A DNA stretch of 64,000 nt, from contig DIWP01000023.1 in NCBI GenBank assembly GCA_002423545.1, positions 10,770-74,769 on the forward strand. Reading direction: 5' to 3'. A program made the translations under genes and the position numbers. This document shows positions 26,281-34,986 of this stretch, in pieces (the first letter of the stretch is position 1; each line of letters begins with the position of its first letter). This DNA is from Thermoleophilia bacterium UBA6103 (lineage in GTDB: Bacteria > Actinomycetota > Thermoleophilia > UBA2241). Below the pieces are notes generated by a model that worked only from the letters and a program-made list of their open reading frames with translations, was not told where the DNA came from and ran no database searches.

Positions 26281-27524
26281 GTCCGCGCTCCCGCGTTGAT
26301 GCGCACGTAGTCGTGCGTGAGGTCGGAGAAGTAGACGTGGGACGAGGCGGCGCCGCGATGCAGATCGACGCTGAGATCGAGCTCGGCGGCGGCCAGGGCT
26401 TCGGCGAGGGCCGCCTCCTGCGCTTCGGACAGCGCCAGCGGGACCCCGTCGCGGAGCAGCGCGACGCCGTCGAAGGCCACGTCGCAGCTGAGCGGACCGC
26501 AGCCGTTGGGCGAGAGGGCCATGCCGGCCGACTGCACGATGCGACCCCAGTTAGCGTCGCGGCCGTAGACCGCCGTCTTGACCAGCGGCGAGCCGGCGAC
26601 GGCCCGCGCCACGCGCTCGGCTTCGCCGTCATCGAGAGCGCCGTCGACGCGCAGATGCACCGTCGTGGTCGCCCCCTCCCCGTCGCCGACCACCGCCAGC
26701 GCCATCGCCAGCAGGCCGGCCTGCAGGGCTTCGGCGAGCCGCTCCAGGTCGCTGTCGGCGAGCCGGATGCCGGAGGCGCCGTTGGCCAGGGCCAGCACCA
26801 TGTCGTTGGTCGACTCCTGGCCGTCGACGGTGATGCGGTTGAAGGAGGCGCCCACGGCGGCCGCCGTCATGGCATACCAGTCGGCGGCCGAGACGGCCGC
26901 GTCGCAGGTCACGAAGCACAGCGTGGTGGCCATGTTGGGCGAGATCATCCCGGCGCCTTTGGCCGCGAAGCCCAGGCGGACCTCGCCGCCCTTGACGGCC
27001 ACGCTCAGGGCGCCCTGCTTCTCGCTGCGGTCGGTGGTGCGGATGGCGGCCGCGAAGTCCTCGCCGCCGTCGTCGGCGAGCTTGGCGGCCGCCTTCCCGA
27101 TGCCCTTCTCGATCACGTCCATGGGCAGCGGCAGGCCGATGACGCCGGTGGACGAGACGGCGACCTGCGGCGCCGGCAAGGCGAGCAGTTCGGCCGCCAG
27201 ATCGCGCATGGTCCGCGCGTCGGCGTCGCCCTGCGGACCGGTGCAGGCGTTGGCGTTGCCAGAATTGACAACGACCGCCTGCAGGGCCCCCGTGGCGCCC
27301 TCGTCGCGGGTCAGCCGCACCGGGGCGGCCGCCGCCCCATTGCGGGTGAAGAACGCCGCCGAGACGGCCGGCAGCTCGGAGACGAGGATGCCGACATCGC
27401 GCCGGCTGCGCTTGAGGCCGGCGTGCACGCCGGCGCCGCGAAAGCCCATCGGGAAGGTCACGCTGCCCTCGGCGGGCAGGGCGCAGCCGGGTAAGGGTGC
27501 AAAGCGCGAGGCGGCGACGATCAT
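26277..27524 (-). CDS. argJ: Bifunctional ornithine acetyltransferase/N-acetylglutamate synthase
   Basis: The 415-residue proenzyme recycles the acetyl group from acetylornithine to glutamate. The self-cleavage region is KGAGMISPNMATTLCFVTCD, with the nucleophile Thr following MA. Other signatures are NSGNANACTGPQG, and FNRITVDGQESTNDMV. The start is ATG 27524 or the GTG one codon upstream; both overlap the argC stop. Its presence means the acetylated cycle is used; argD and argF are not in this window. Confidence 0.96.
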   Translation of the reverse strand: MIVAASRFAPLPGCALPAEGSVTFPMGFRGAGVHAGLKRSRRDVGILVSELPAVSAAFFTRNGAAAAPVRLTRDEGATGALQAVVVNSGNANACTGPQGDADARTMRDLAAELLALPAPQVAVSSTGVIGLPLPMDVIEKGIGKAAAKLADDGGEDFAAAIRTTDRSEKQGALSVAVKGGEVRLGFAAKGAGMISPNMATTLCFVTCDAAVSAADWYAMTAAAVGASFNRITVDGQESTNDMVLALANGASGIRLADSDLERLAEALQAGLLAMALAVVGDGEGATTTVHLRVDGALDDGEAERVARAVAGSPLVKTAVYGRDANWGRIVQSAGMALSPNGCGPLSCDVAFDGVALLRDGVPLALSEAQEAALAEALAAAELDLSVDLHRGAASSHVYFSDLTHDYVRINAGART

Positions 27525-28540
27525 CACAGCAACCCTTCCTGCTCGGGAAGGCCGAGCATCACGTTCATGTTCTGGAGCGCCTGACCCACGGCGCCCTTGA
27601 GGAGGTTGTCGATAGCGGCGACGAGCACGATCCGCCGGCTACGCTCATCGAGCGTGGCGAAGAGGCGGCAGTAGTTGGTGCCGGCGACCTGCCGCAGACG
27701 CGGCGGCGCGTCACAGACCTCGACGAAGTGCTCGCCGGCGTACATCTCATCGAACAACGCCCGCAGCTCGACAGCGGACGGCAGCGTGCGGGTGCTGACG
27801 TAGATGGTCTCGAGGATGCCGCGCTGCAGCGGCACCACGTGCGGCAAGAACACCAGCGACGGACCGGCGGCGGCGCGGTCGGCGCCCGCCTTCGCGGCGC
27901 CGTTCGCGCCGATGCCGGCGGCGATCTCCGGGTAGTGCCGGTGGCCGCCGATGCCGTAGGCCAGCAGGTCTTCATCGACGGTGCAGAAATGGGTCTTCTC
28001 GCTGGGCGTCTTGCCGGCGCCGCTCACACCCGACTTGGCGTCGATCACCACGTCCTGCACGCCCAGCGGCAGCAACGGGGTCAAGGCGAGCAGGGCCGCC
28101 GTGGGATAGCAGCCGGGGTTGGCGACCAGCTGGGCGGCGGCGACCTCATCACGATGCAGCTCGGTAAGCCCGTACACGCCGGGCAGCATCTCGGGGAACG
28201 GATGCGGCCCGTACCACTCGTCGTAGTCGGCGGCGCCGAGCCGGAAGTCGGGCGAGAGGTCCACGACCCGCGTGCCCTCGGCAAGCAGACGCCTGGCGAT
28301 GGGCGCCGCGCTGTGGTCCGGCAGGCAGAGGAAGGCGGTGTCGACGCCGGTCACCTCATCGTGCCGGCAGAAACTCAGGTCGGTCCGTACCCGCGGGAGC
28401 GCCGCGGCCACCGGCGTGCCGGCCTGGGTGTCGGACGAGACGTGCGTGAGCCGCAGCGACGGATGGCGCAGCAGCAGCTCGGCGAGCTCCGCTCCGGTGA
28501 AGCCGCTGCCTCCGATGACGGCGGTGGTGGTGCTGGTCAT
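27524..28540 (-). CDS. argC: N-acetyl-gamma-glutamyl-phosphate reductase
   Basis: The 338-residue enzyme reduces acetylglutamyl phosphate with NADPH. It has the Rossmann motif VIGGSGFTGAELAELLLRHP, the catalytic Cys in VANPGCYPTAALLAL, and SGVSGAGKTPSEKTHFC. It is the first structural gene of the arginine operon, and the next gene overlaps its stop. I prefer the ATG at 28540; an in-frame GTG 11 codons upstream is less likely. An Arg-rich leader peptide and an ARG-box promoter precede it. Confidence 0.95.
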   Translation of the reverse strand: MTSTTTAVIGGSGFTGAELAELLLRHPSLRLTHVSSDTQAGTPVAAALPRVRTDLSFCRHDEVTGVDTAFLCLPDHSAAPIARRLLAEGTRVVDLSPDFRLGAADYDEWYGPHPFPEMLPGVYGLTELHRDEVAAAQLVANPGCYPTAALLALTPLLPLGVQDVVIDAKSGVSGAGKTPSEKTHFCTVDEDLLAYGIGGHRHYPEIAAGIGANGAAKAGADRAAAGPSLVFLPHVVPLQRGILETIYVSTRTLPSAVELRALFDEMYAGEHFVEVCDAPPRLRQVAGTNYCRLFATLDERSRRIVLVAAIDNLLKGAVGQALQNMNVMLGLPEQEGLL

Positions 28541-28685
28541 GGCGTTCCCGTTGCGTCGGATCGGTGGCGGCACGTCGAGCGTCGGGCCACCGGGTCAGGT
28601 GGGCGACAGGGAGAACGGACGCAGACGACCGCCGCCTGTCGCGCGGAGGAGCGCCATCCGAAGCGGGGGCGATGGTGCGGTGGGA

Positions 28686-28958
28686 CTAGGCCCTGAGACC
28701 GCTACCGCCGCTCGACCCCGAGCGCCGGACGGCGCTGGGTCGCACAGGGCGCGGTCGGGCCGGCGGCAGAGCCGGCTGGAAGCTGCGCGGAGCCGGTTTC
28801 GGAGCCGGCTGGGCGGTGCGGCGGACGTGGGAGGCGACCGAAGCGGACGCGATGGAAGCCGACGCGACGACCGCGCGGGGCGCGCGGGCGTCGCCCGGCC
28901 GCGCGTCACCGGCGGTGAGCGCCAAGTTGGCGTCGCTGTTGTCGGGCGTCTGCCGCAT
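28686..28958 (-). CDS. Arginine-rich leader peptide of argC
   Basis: The 90-codon frame begins MRQTPDNSDANLAL and ends RPVRPSAVRR plus 11 residues to an LRA-stop. It has 13 Arg, with an Ala/Pro/Ser-rich middle absent from the 43-residue homologue at 25161-25292. The ATG is 8 nt after a -10 TATACT, so the message is probably leaderless. It stops 145 nt before argC. The matching leader before the argB-like gene argues that the peptide, or its translation, is functional. The rest of the 28541-29109 gap shows no other gene. Confidence 0.7.
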   Translation of the reverse strand: MRQTPDNSDANLALTAGDARPGDARAPRAVVASASIASASVASHVRRTAQPAPKPAPRSFQPALPPARPRPVRPSAVRRSGSSGGSGLRA

Positions 28959-28996
28959 GGCGGCGGAGTATACGCACGGCTTGCACATCATGCAAG
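28959..28996 (-). promoter_or_regulatory. argC promoter with ARG-box-like palindrome over the -35
   Basis: On the minus strand TTGCAT (28995-28990) and TATACT (28972-28967) are separated by 17 nt. The -35 is inside a perfect 17-bp palindrome CTTGCA-TGATG-TGCAAG (28996-28980), a likely ArgR operator. The first codon of the leader peptide starts 8 nt after the -10. Confidence 0.75.
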
Positions 28997-29109
28997 CGTT
29001 ACGCATGGACCGCTGCCGCTCTGCTCGCCGGACATGCGCCGGCACGAGCCCGACACGGACCCGACATGCGCCCGAGCCGCGCAAGCCGGCTCTCGCACCG
29101 TCACCGCCC

Positions 29110-29724
29110 TCACACGGCGACGAAGCCGAGCAGGTAGGTGGAACCGAGGTCGACCTCGGTCGCCCTGTCGAAGCCTGAGGGCGCTACGACGGCCTCGAGC
29201 TCGTCCGGCGCCGTGCGCATCCACAGCGGCGGCCCGCAGGACGTCTCCTCCTTCCTGCACTCGATCACCAGCAGACGTCCGCCGGGCCGCAAAACGCGGC
29301 GCACCTCGTCGAACAGGTCGCGGCCGACCTTGTCCCGGGCGAGCATGTGCAGGGCGGTGGCGATCAGGCAGACGTCGACGCAGCCGTCGGCGAGCGGCAG
29401 CGGCCGGGTGAAGTCGGCCACCACCGTCCGCAGGTTGTCCAGACCGCGCCTACCGGCCTCGGCCGCCAGGCACTCGATCGCCCGCTCGTCCCTGTCCAGC
29501 GCCACGACGGAGCCGCTCTCCCCCACCAGTTCGGCGGCCCGCAGGGCGTAGTCGCCGATGCCGCACCCCAGGTCGAGAAACCGCGCGCCGGCGCTCAATC
29601 CCAATTGGGCGTCGATGACCTCGGGGTCGTGCATCGAGTAGCTGCTCGGATGACCCCTGCCTTTCCCGTCATGGTGCTCGTGGGCACTGTGCCGATGGGC
29701 ACTGTGCCGACAGTTGCCACTCAT
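29110..29724 (-). CDS. SAM-dependent methyltransferase with His-rich N-terminus
   Basis: The 204-residue protein has motif I ARFLDLGCGIGDYALRAAEL, acidic VVALDRDERAIE, VVADFTRPLPLADGCVD and LRPGGRLLVIECRKEE, typical of Methyltransf_11/25 enzymes. The first 24 residues (SAHRHSAHEHHDGKGRGH) are rich in His and could bind a metal. The domain resembles methyltransferases of metal- or metalloid-associated loci, but no partner gene is present, so the substrate is unknown. A 7-bp inverted repeat lies 24 bp upstream. Confidence 0.75.
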   Translation of the reverse strand: MSGNCRHSAHRHSAHEHHDGKGRGHPSSYSMHDPEVIDAQLGLSAGARFLDLGCGIGDYALRAAELVGESGSVVALDRDERAIECLAAEAGRRGLDNLRTVVADFTRPLPLADGCVDVCLIATALHMLARDKVGRDLFDEVRRVLRPGGRLLVIECRKEETSCGPPLWMRTAPDELEAVVAPSGFDRATEVDLGSTYLLGFVAV

Positions 29725-29747
29725 CGCCGCCCCCTATCGAGCACCAC

Positions 29748-29766
29748 GTCCGACCACACGTCGGAC
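29748..29766 (-). promoter_or_regulatory. Inverted repeat upstream of the His-rich methyltransferase
   Basis: GTCCGAC-CACAC-GTCGGAC is a perfect 7-bp-arm dyad 24 bp before the methyltransferase ATG. It could be an operator or a leader hairpin. The remaining 29767-30010 shows no gene. Confidence 0.35.
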
Positions 29767-30010
29767 AATCGTGCCTTGGATGGTACCACCCGGCTAGGAC
29801 GGGTGACGGACGCATCGTCCAGCACGTGGCCCGGCAATCGTCCACCGCTCCCACCGGGGACTGTCCACCGCCCGAGTCGGCAAACGTCCACCGGTTCCGT
29901 CGTCCGTCAACCTGTGCCATGTCAGGACGGCCTGCCACACTCGACACTGTCTTCAAACGACAGCAGCGAACGAGCGCCGTCGCGCCGAGCACGACTACGG
30001 CGACGCCACG

Positions 30011-30268
30011 ATGATCACGATCAAGGAGCTGCGCGAGAACCTGGCCGAGATCGTGAACCGCGTTGCGTTCGGCGGCGAGTACTTCGTCGTCACGAGACAC
30101 GGCAAGCCGCTGGTCGCCATCGTCATGCCGTTTGACCTTCAGCTGTGCCAGACCCTCGAGGACTACGACGACGCCACGTACATGGAGGAGAGGGAGGCGT
30201 CCGGCGAACTGGACAAGCCCGGTATCCCGCTCGACGAGGTTGTCAGACGCCACGGACCATTCGAGTGA
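30011..30268 (+). CDS. Phd/YefM-family antitoxin (no partner toxin seen)
   Basis: The 85-residue protein begins ITIKELRENLAEIVNRVAFG and continues YFVVTRHGKPLVAIVMPFD, the YefM/Phd DNA-binding fold. The tail (ATYMEEREASGELDKPGIPL) would wrap a toxin. No RelE, Doc or PIN gene follows; the next genes form a separate DUF433-DUF5615 pair. It is therefore an orphan or a survivor of a lost module. Confidence 0.8.
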   Translation: MITIKELRENLAEIVNRVAFGGEYFVVTRHGKPLVAIVMPFDLQLCQTLEDYDDATYMEEREASGELDKPGIPLDEVVRRHGPFE

Positions 30269-30338
30269 CACGTGCTCAGTGAGCTTGTGCTCATCATGCG
30301 GCTTGGCGACCCCGAAACTGGATGGGAGGTGATGAGAA

Positions 30339-30605
30339 GTGATGGTATCGTTGCTGAATGAGGTGCCCGCGATGACGAAACAACACATCGAGTCCGACCC
30401 CGCAGTGATGATGGGCAAGCCGGTTGTTTCCGGCACACGCATCACGGTCGAACTCATCCTCGAGGAGCTGGGCGCCGGGACCACCATCGAGCAGTTGCTG
30501 GAAGCCCACCCGCGCCTGACCCGTGAGGGCGTTCTGGCTGCCCTGCGCTTCGGCGCCGAGGTCATGCACGCCGACGTGGTCTACCCCATCTCCAAGTCCG
30601 CGTGA
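30339..30605 (+). CDS. DUF433-family antitoxin
   Basis: The 88-residue protein matches DUF433: HIESDPAVMMGKPVVSGTRITVELILEEL, a compact winged-helix-like module, then ARLTREGVLAALRF-like end (HPRLTREGVLAALRFGAEV). These proteins usually precede a DUF5615 PIN-like toxin, as here. The start is GTG 30339 or ATG 30342 behind GGGAGGTGATG. It overlaps the toxin gene as GTGA. Confidence 0.85.
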   Translation: MMVSLLNEVPAMTKQHIESDPAVMMGKPVVSGTRITVELILEELGAGTTIEQLLEAHPRLTREGVLAALRFGAEVMHADVVYPISKSA

Positions 30606-30961
30606 GGCTGCTTGTCGACGAGGGCGTCGATGCCCGCGTCGTGACCCGACTTCGCGCGGACGGTCACGACGTCACCCACATCGCCGAGCTATCACCCGGC
30701 ATTGGCGACGATGCCGTCCTCGCAATGGCCAACACGGAAGACCGCCTTCTGCTGACCGCCGACAAGGACTTCGGCGAGCTGGTCTTCCGCCTGCGCCGTG
30801 CCACGGTGGGCGTACTCCTGATTCGTCTTCCCGGCCAGCCCTCTCACGCCAGAGCGGAAACCGTCTCGCAGGCCGTCGCTGCCTACGGCGAGCAGATACG
30901 CAGCGGCTTCGCGGTGCTGTCGGCGGGAACGCTGCGCATCAGGCCGCGAGATCGCCGCTGA
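30602..30961 (+). CDS. DUF5615 PIN-like toxin
   Basis: The 119-residue protein has the Mut7-C/PIN-like fold: RLLVDEGVDARVVTRLRADGHDV with acidic Asp5 and Glu6, then LLLTADKDFGELVFR with the second acidic cluster, and VGVLLIRLPGQ. It is probably a ribonuclease toxin neutralised by the DUF433 protein upstream, whose stop it overlaps. The downstream end has no further partner. Confidence 0.85.
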   Translation: MRLLVDEGVDARVVTRLRADGHDVTHIAELSPGIGDDAVLAMANTEDRLLLTADKDFGELVFRLRRATVGVLLIRLPGQPSHARAETVSQAVAAYGEQIRSGFAVLSAGTLRIRPRDRR

Positions 30962-30977
30962 CCGCCTTACTTGGGCA

Positions 30978-31131
30978 TCACTGCAGTTCGTCGCTCGCCT
31001 CAGCATCTTGCGACGGCGCGCTTGTGAGCCCTGTGTCGCCGGTGATCTCGCCGAGCAGGGTGACGATCTCGGCGCCCAGCTCGCGGATGTCGGCCTCGAT
31101 CTCAGCCAGTGGCCACCGTGTCCTGGGCCAC
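30978..31131 (-). pseudogene. Possible broken small coiled-coil gene after pheT
   Basis: Behind GGAGGAG, a GTG start at 31131 reads only MAQDTVATG before a stop. In another frame the sequence continues as an acidic helix (LAEIEADIRELGAEIVTLLG, then EITGDTGL) to a stop at 30978. The two look like parts of one short ORF joined by a frameshift. Family unknown; it could also be chance. Confidence 0.25.
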
Positions 31132-31151
31132 CGCCTCTCCTCCGCTCGCGA

Positions 31152-33809
31152 TCAGCGCAGCGTCGCGCCCAGCTCCCGCTCCAGGGCGGCGATCACCTTG
31201 CCGCGCACGCCGTTGATGTCCTTCTCGCTCAGGGTGCGGTCTGGGGCACGCATGGTCAGGCGGACCGCCAGCGAGCGCTTGCCCGGAGGTACCTGGTCGC
31301 CCTCGTAGACGTCGAAGACGGAGGCGTCGCGCAACAGCTTGCCGCCGGCCTTGCGGATCAGCGCCAGCACGTCGGCGGCCGGCACGTCGGCCGACAGCAC
31401 CAGGGCCAGGTCCTGACTTGCCGGCGGGTACGCGACAAGATCCTCGTAGGTCGTCGTCTCCGCGGCACCCCACAGCAGCGTGTCGAGCGCCAGCTCGGCG
31501 ACGAAGACCTCGCGGCCCTCGATCTCGAACGCGACGGCCACGTCGGGCCGCAGTTGGCCCAGGCAGCCGGCCCGGCGTCCGCCGACGAGCACGTCGGCGC
31601 CCTTGCCCGGATGCAGGAACGGCTCGGACGAGCGCTCGTACCTGACGTCCCGCACGGCCAACTCCGCGAGCAGCCGCTCGACCAGCCCTTTCAGCAGGTA
31701 GAAGTCGGCCGGCCGCGGCTCGCCCAGCCAGTGCTCCAGCTGCAGTGGTCCGCAGAGGGCGATCGCCAGAGCTTCACGCTCGATGGCCGGCTGTCGTCCG
31801 CGCGGCGACTGCGGCGAGACGTTCTCGCGCACCGCCCCCGGACCGTCTTCTCCGCCGCCACCACCGCCGCCGGTGGCGGCGATGAGATCCTCGTCCATGA
31901 GACGTCTGTCGGCCGCCTCGGCGCCCGTCTCGTCGGGCGTGGATGGCGGCGCCAGGTACACCCTGCCCTGCTCGAAGACGGTGACCGGGTAGTTCTGCTG
32001 CGCCAGGTTGTGCCGCACGGTCTCGAGCAGTCGTGGCAGCAGCGTCGTGCGCATGATCGCCTGTTCGGCGCTCATCGGATTGGCGAGGCGGACGGCGCGC
32101 AGATGCTCGTCGCCGTCCTGCAGTCCCAGAGCCAGCAGCGCCGACTCCGACTGGAAGGTGTAGGTGACGACCTCGTCGAGCCCGGCCGACTGCAGCGCCC
32201 GCGCGGCGGCACGGCGCTGCCGCTGCGACGCCGTCAGCCCGCCGACCGCGTCGCGGCGCCGCGGCAGCGTCTCGGGCACGTTCTCCAGGCCGTGGATGCG
32301 GCCGACCTCTTCGACCAGGTCGACCTCACGTTCCAGATCGGCCCGCCAGGTCGGCGGGGTGACCGCGAGCTCGACGGCATCGGTCGCAGGGGTCGCATCG
32401 GCGCTCTCCACCTCACAGCCCAGCCGACGCAGAATGGCGGCCTGCTCGTCGGTCGACACGGTCATGCCGAGCAGACGGTCGCCGCGGGCCGGCCGGTAGC
32501 CGATCGGCGCCGGCCGGCGCACCGCCGCCCGCACGTCGATGAACCCCGGCGCCACCGTACCGCCGCAGAGCTCGTGGTAGAGGCGGCAAGCCAGGGCGAG
32601 GCCCTGCGGCACGTACTCCTGGTCGAGGCCCTTCTCGAAACGGTTGCTCGCCTCGCTGCGCAGGGCCAGCGCCTTCGAGGTACGCATGATGTTGGGACCG
32701 TTGAAGGTGGCGGCCTCGAGCACGATGTGACGCGTCGAAGGGTCGACCTCCGACTGCTCGCTGCCCATGACGCCGGCGATAGCCGACGGTGAGGTGGCGT
32801 CGGCGATCACCAGCATCTCCGGGGTGAGCTGCCGGTCCACGTCGTCGAGGGTGACGATGCGCTCGCCCGGCGCCGCCCGTCGCACGATGAGCCGGCGGCC
32901 GCCGATCTTGTCGCGGTCGAAGCCGTGCAGCGGCTCGCCGACGGCGTGCATGGCGTAGTTGGTCACGTCGACCAGGTCGGCGATCGGCCGCATGCCGGCG
33001 TGCGTGAGCCGCGCCTTCATCCAGATCGGCGACTCGCCCCAGGCGACGCCTCGGATCACGCGGGCGCCGTACCGCGGGCACAGGTCGGGGTCGACGACCT
33101 CCACCGACACATCGTCGTCGGCCGGCGGTCCGCCGGTCGGGAAGTCCTCGGCCGGCGGCGGGGCCAGTGGCAGGCCGGTGACCGCCGCCACCTCGCGCGC
33201 CACGCCGTACACCGACAGGCAGTCCGGCCGGTTGGGCGTGATCTCCAGCTCCAGGACCGCCTCGGAGACGGGCAGGAAGTCATTGAGCGACGCCCCGACC
33301 GGCCAGTCGGCCGGCAGGATCGCGATACCGGGGCTCTCTGCCTCGAAGCCGAGCTCCTGCTCGCTGAGCATCATGCCGTCGCTGGCCACGCCGCGCAGGT
33401 TGGCCTTGCGCAGCTTGAGGCCGTTCTCCAGTACGCTGCCGGAGAGGGCGACCGCCACGGTGTCGCCCTCCTGGAAGTTGTCGGCGCCGCAGACGATCTG
33501 CCGCACGGGTCCGTCCACGGGCGCGTCGGCGGCATCGGCGGCGCCGGACTCAGCCGCGGCTGCCGCGACCGCCTCCCAGCCCTCGGCGACCGCCACGCGG
33601 CACAGCCACAGCTTGTCGGCGTTGGGGTGCCGCTCCTTGTGCAGCACGCGCCCGACGCGGAACAGCGCCACGTTCTCGGCCCTGGCCGGCGCGCCGGCCC
33701 ACAGTACAGCCTCGACCTCGGTGCCGGACATGCTCAGCAGGTCGGCCAGCTCCTCGGCCGACCCTTCCCACGCCACGTAGTCGCGCAGCCATCCAAGCGG
33801 GACTCTCAT
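31152..33809 (-). CDS. pheT: Phenylalanyl-tRNA synthetase beta subunit
   Basis: The 885-residue protein forms the alpha2-beta2 PheRS with PheS. The order is the N-terminal PLGWLRDYVA domain, a tRNA-binding EMAP-like domain (about 45-180), the B3/B4 editing core (HAVGEPLHGFDRDKIGG), B5, and a C-terminal anticodon-binding domain (RSLAVRLTMRAPDRTLSEKD). It is longer than the usual 800 because of low-complexity inserts, notably the Gly-rich stretch near ATGGGGGGGEDGPGAV. It overlaps pheS by TGATG. Confidence 0.96.
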   Translation of the reverse strand: MRVPLGWLRDYVAWEGSAEELADLLSMSGTEVEAVLWAGAPARAENVALFRVGRVLHKERHPNADKLWLCRVAVAEGWEAVAAAAAESGAADAADAPVDGPVRQIVCGADNFQEGDTVAVALSGSVLENGLKLRKANLRGVASDGMMLSEQELGFEAESPGIAILPADWPVGASLNDFLPVSEAVLELEITPNRPDCLSVYGVAREVAAVTGLPLAPPPAEDFPTGGPPADDDVSVEVVDPDLCPRYGARVIRGVAWGESPIWMKARLTHAGMRPIADLVDVTNYAMHAVGEPLHGFDRDKIGGRRLIVRRAAPGERIVTLDDVDRQLTPEMLVIADATSPSAIAGVMGSEQSEVDPSTRHIVLEAATFNGPNIMRTSKALALRSEASNRFEKGLDQEYVPQGLALACRLYHELCGGTVAPGFIDVRAAVRRPAPIGYRPARGDRLLGMTVSTDEQAAILRRLGCEVESADATPATDAVELAVTPPTWRADLEREVDLVEEVGRIHGLENVPETLPRRRDAVGGLTASQRQRRAAARALQSAGLDEVVTYTFQSESALLALGLQDGDEHLRAVRLANPMSAEQAIMRTTLLPRLLETVRHNLAQQNYPVTVFEQGRVYLAPPSTPDETGAEAADRRLMDEDLIAATGGGGGGGEDGPGAVRENVSPQSPRGRQPAIEREALAIALCGPLQLEHWLGEPRPADFYLLKGLVERLLAELAVRDVRYERSSEPFLHPGKGADVLVGGRRAGCLGQLRPDVAVAFEIEGREVFVAELALDTLLWGAAETTTYEDLVAYPPASQDLALVLSADVPAADVLALIRKAGGKLLRDASVFDVYEGDQVPPGKRSLAVRLTMRAPDRTLSEKDINGVRGKVIAALERELGATLR

Positions 33810-34984
33810 CAGAACTGCTCCAGGAATCGCAGGTCGTTGTCGTAGAACGAGCGCAGGTCGGGGATGCCGTGCCGCAGCATCGCCATGCGCTCCACCCCCA
33901 TGCCGAAGGCGAAGCCCTGCAGGCGGTCGGCGTCGTAGCCGACGAAGCCGTAGAGATTCGGGTCGACCATGCCGGCGCCGAGGATCTCCAGCCAGCCGCT
34001 GTACTTGCACGAGCGGCAGCCCTTGCCGCCGCAGAGCAGGCAGTTCACATCAAGCTCCACGCTCGGCTCGGTGAACGGGAAGTAGTGGGGCCGCAGACGG
34101 ATGGGCCGGTCTTCCCCGAAGAACTCGCGCACGAAGTGGTGCAGCGTGCCCTTCAGGTCGGCCATGGTGATGCCCTCGTCGACAGCCAGCCCCTCGACCT
34201 GATGGAACATCGGCGTGTGGGTGGCGTCTGAGTCGCGCCGGTACGTGCGGCCGGTGCAGATGACGTAGACGGGCGGTTCCTGGCGCTCCATGGTGCGGAT
34301 CTGGACCGGCGAGGTGTGCGTGCGCAGCAGCACGTCGCCCTCCTGGGAGAGCGCGGTGACGTCCCTGGCCCGGGACACGGCGGCATCGCCGTCCGCCGGC
34401 TCTCCCGCCACCGGCGAAGCCGGCACCGGCGTCCCCGCGGCAGGTCGCAGCGGCGCCCCCGCCATGTCGATGAAGAACGTGTCGTGCAGCGAGCGCGCCG
34501 GATGGTCGGCCGGGTGGTTGAGGGCCGTGAAGTTGTAGTAGTCGAGCTCGATCTCCGGACCTTCGGCGATGCGGTAGCCGAGCCCGATGAAGATGTCCTG
34601 TACGTCGCGGATGGTCTGCGTGATGAGGTGCTGGTGGCCGAGAGGCAGCGGCACGCCGGGCAATGTGACGTCCACGCGTTCCTCGCTCAGCGAGCGCTGC
34701 AGGGCGGCGGCGGCCAGCTCCTCGCTGCGTTCCTCGACCAGCCGCTCCAGGCCGGTCCGCACGAAGTTGCCGTAGCGGCCCACGACCGGTCGCTCCTCCT
34801 GCGGCAGCGTGGGAATGGAGCGCAGGATCTCGGTGAGGCGGCTCTTGCGACCCAGGTAGCGCACGCGCAGGTCCTCGAGCGCCGCGTCGTCTGACGCCGC
34901 GGCGACGGCGGCGGCGGCCTCGGTCCAAAGCGCGCGCAGCTCCGGGTGCACTCCCTCGAGGTCGCGCAGCTGTGTCTCGTCCAT
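33809..34984 (-). CDS. pheS: Phenylalanyl-tRNA synthetase alpha subunit
   Basis: The 391-residue catalytic subunit charges tRNA-Phe. It has an N-terminal coiled coil (about 1-100), class II motif 2 (TGRTYRRDSDATHTPMFHQV) and motif 3 (GFAFGMGVERMAML), plus the substrate region VNCLLCGGKGCRSCKYSGWLE. A Pro/Ala-rich insertion of about 40 residues (175-215) sits between HDTFFIDM and LLRTHTSPVQ, where other PheS proteins have only a few residues. ATG 34984 follows GGAGAG. It lies in the conserved infC-rpmI-rplT-spoU-pheS-pheT order. Confidence 0.97.
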   Translation of the reverse strand: MDETQLRDLEGVHPELRALWTEAAAAVAAASDDAALEDLRVRYLGRKSRLTEILRSIPTLPQEERPVVGRYGNFVRTGLERLVEERSEELAAAALQRSLSEERVDVTLPGVPLPLGHQHLITQTIRDVQDIFIGLGYRIAEGPEIELDYYNFTALNHPADHPARSLHDTFFIDMAGAPLRPAAGTPVPASPVAGEPADGDAAVSRARDVTALSQEGDVLLRTHTSPVQIRTMERQEPPVYVICTGRTYRRDSDATHTPMFHQVEGLAVDEGITMADLKGTLHHFVREFFGEDRPIRLRPHYFPFTEPSVELDVNCLLCGGKGCRSCKYSGWLEILGAGMVDPNLYGFVGYDADRLQGFAFGMGVERMAMLRHGIPDLRSFYDNDLRFLEQF

Positions 34985-34986
34985 GC

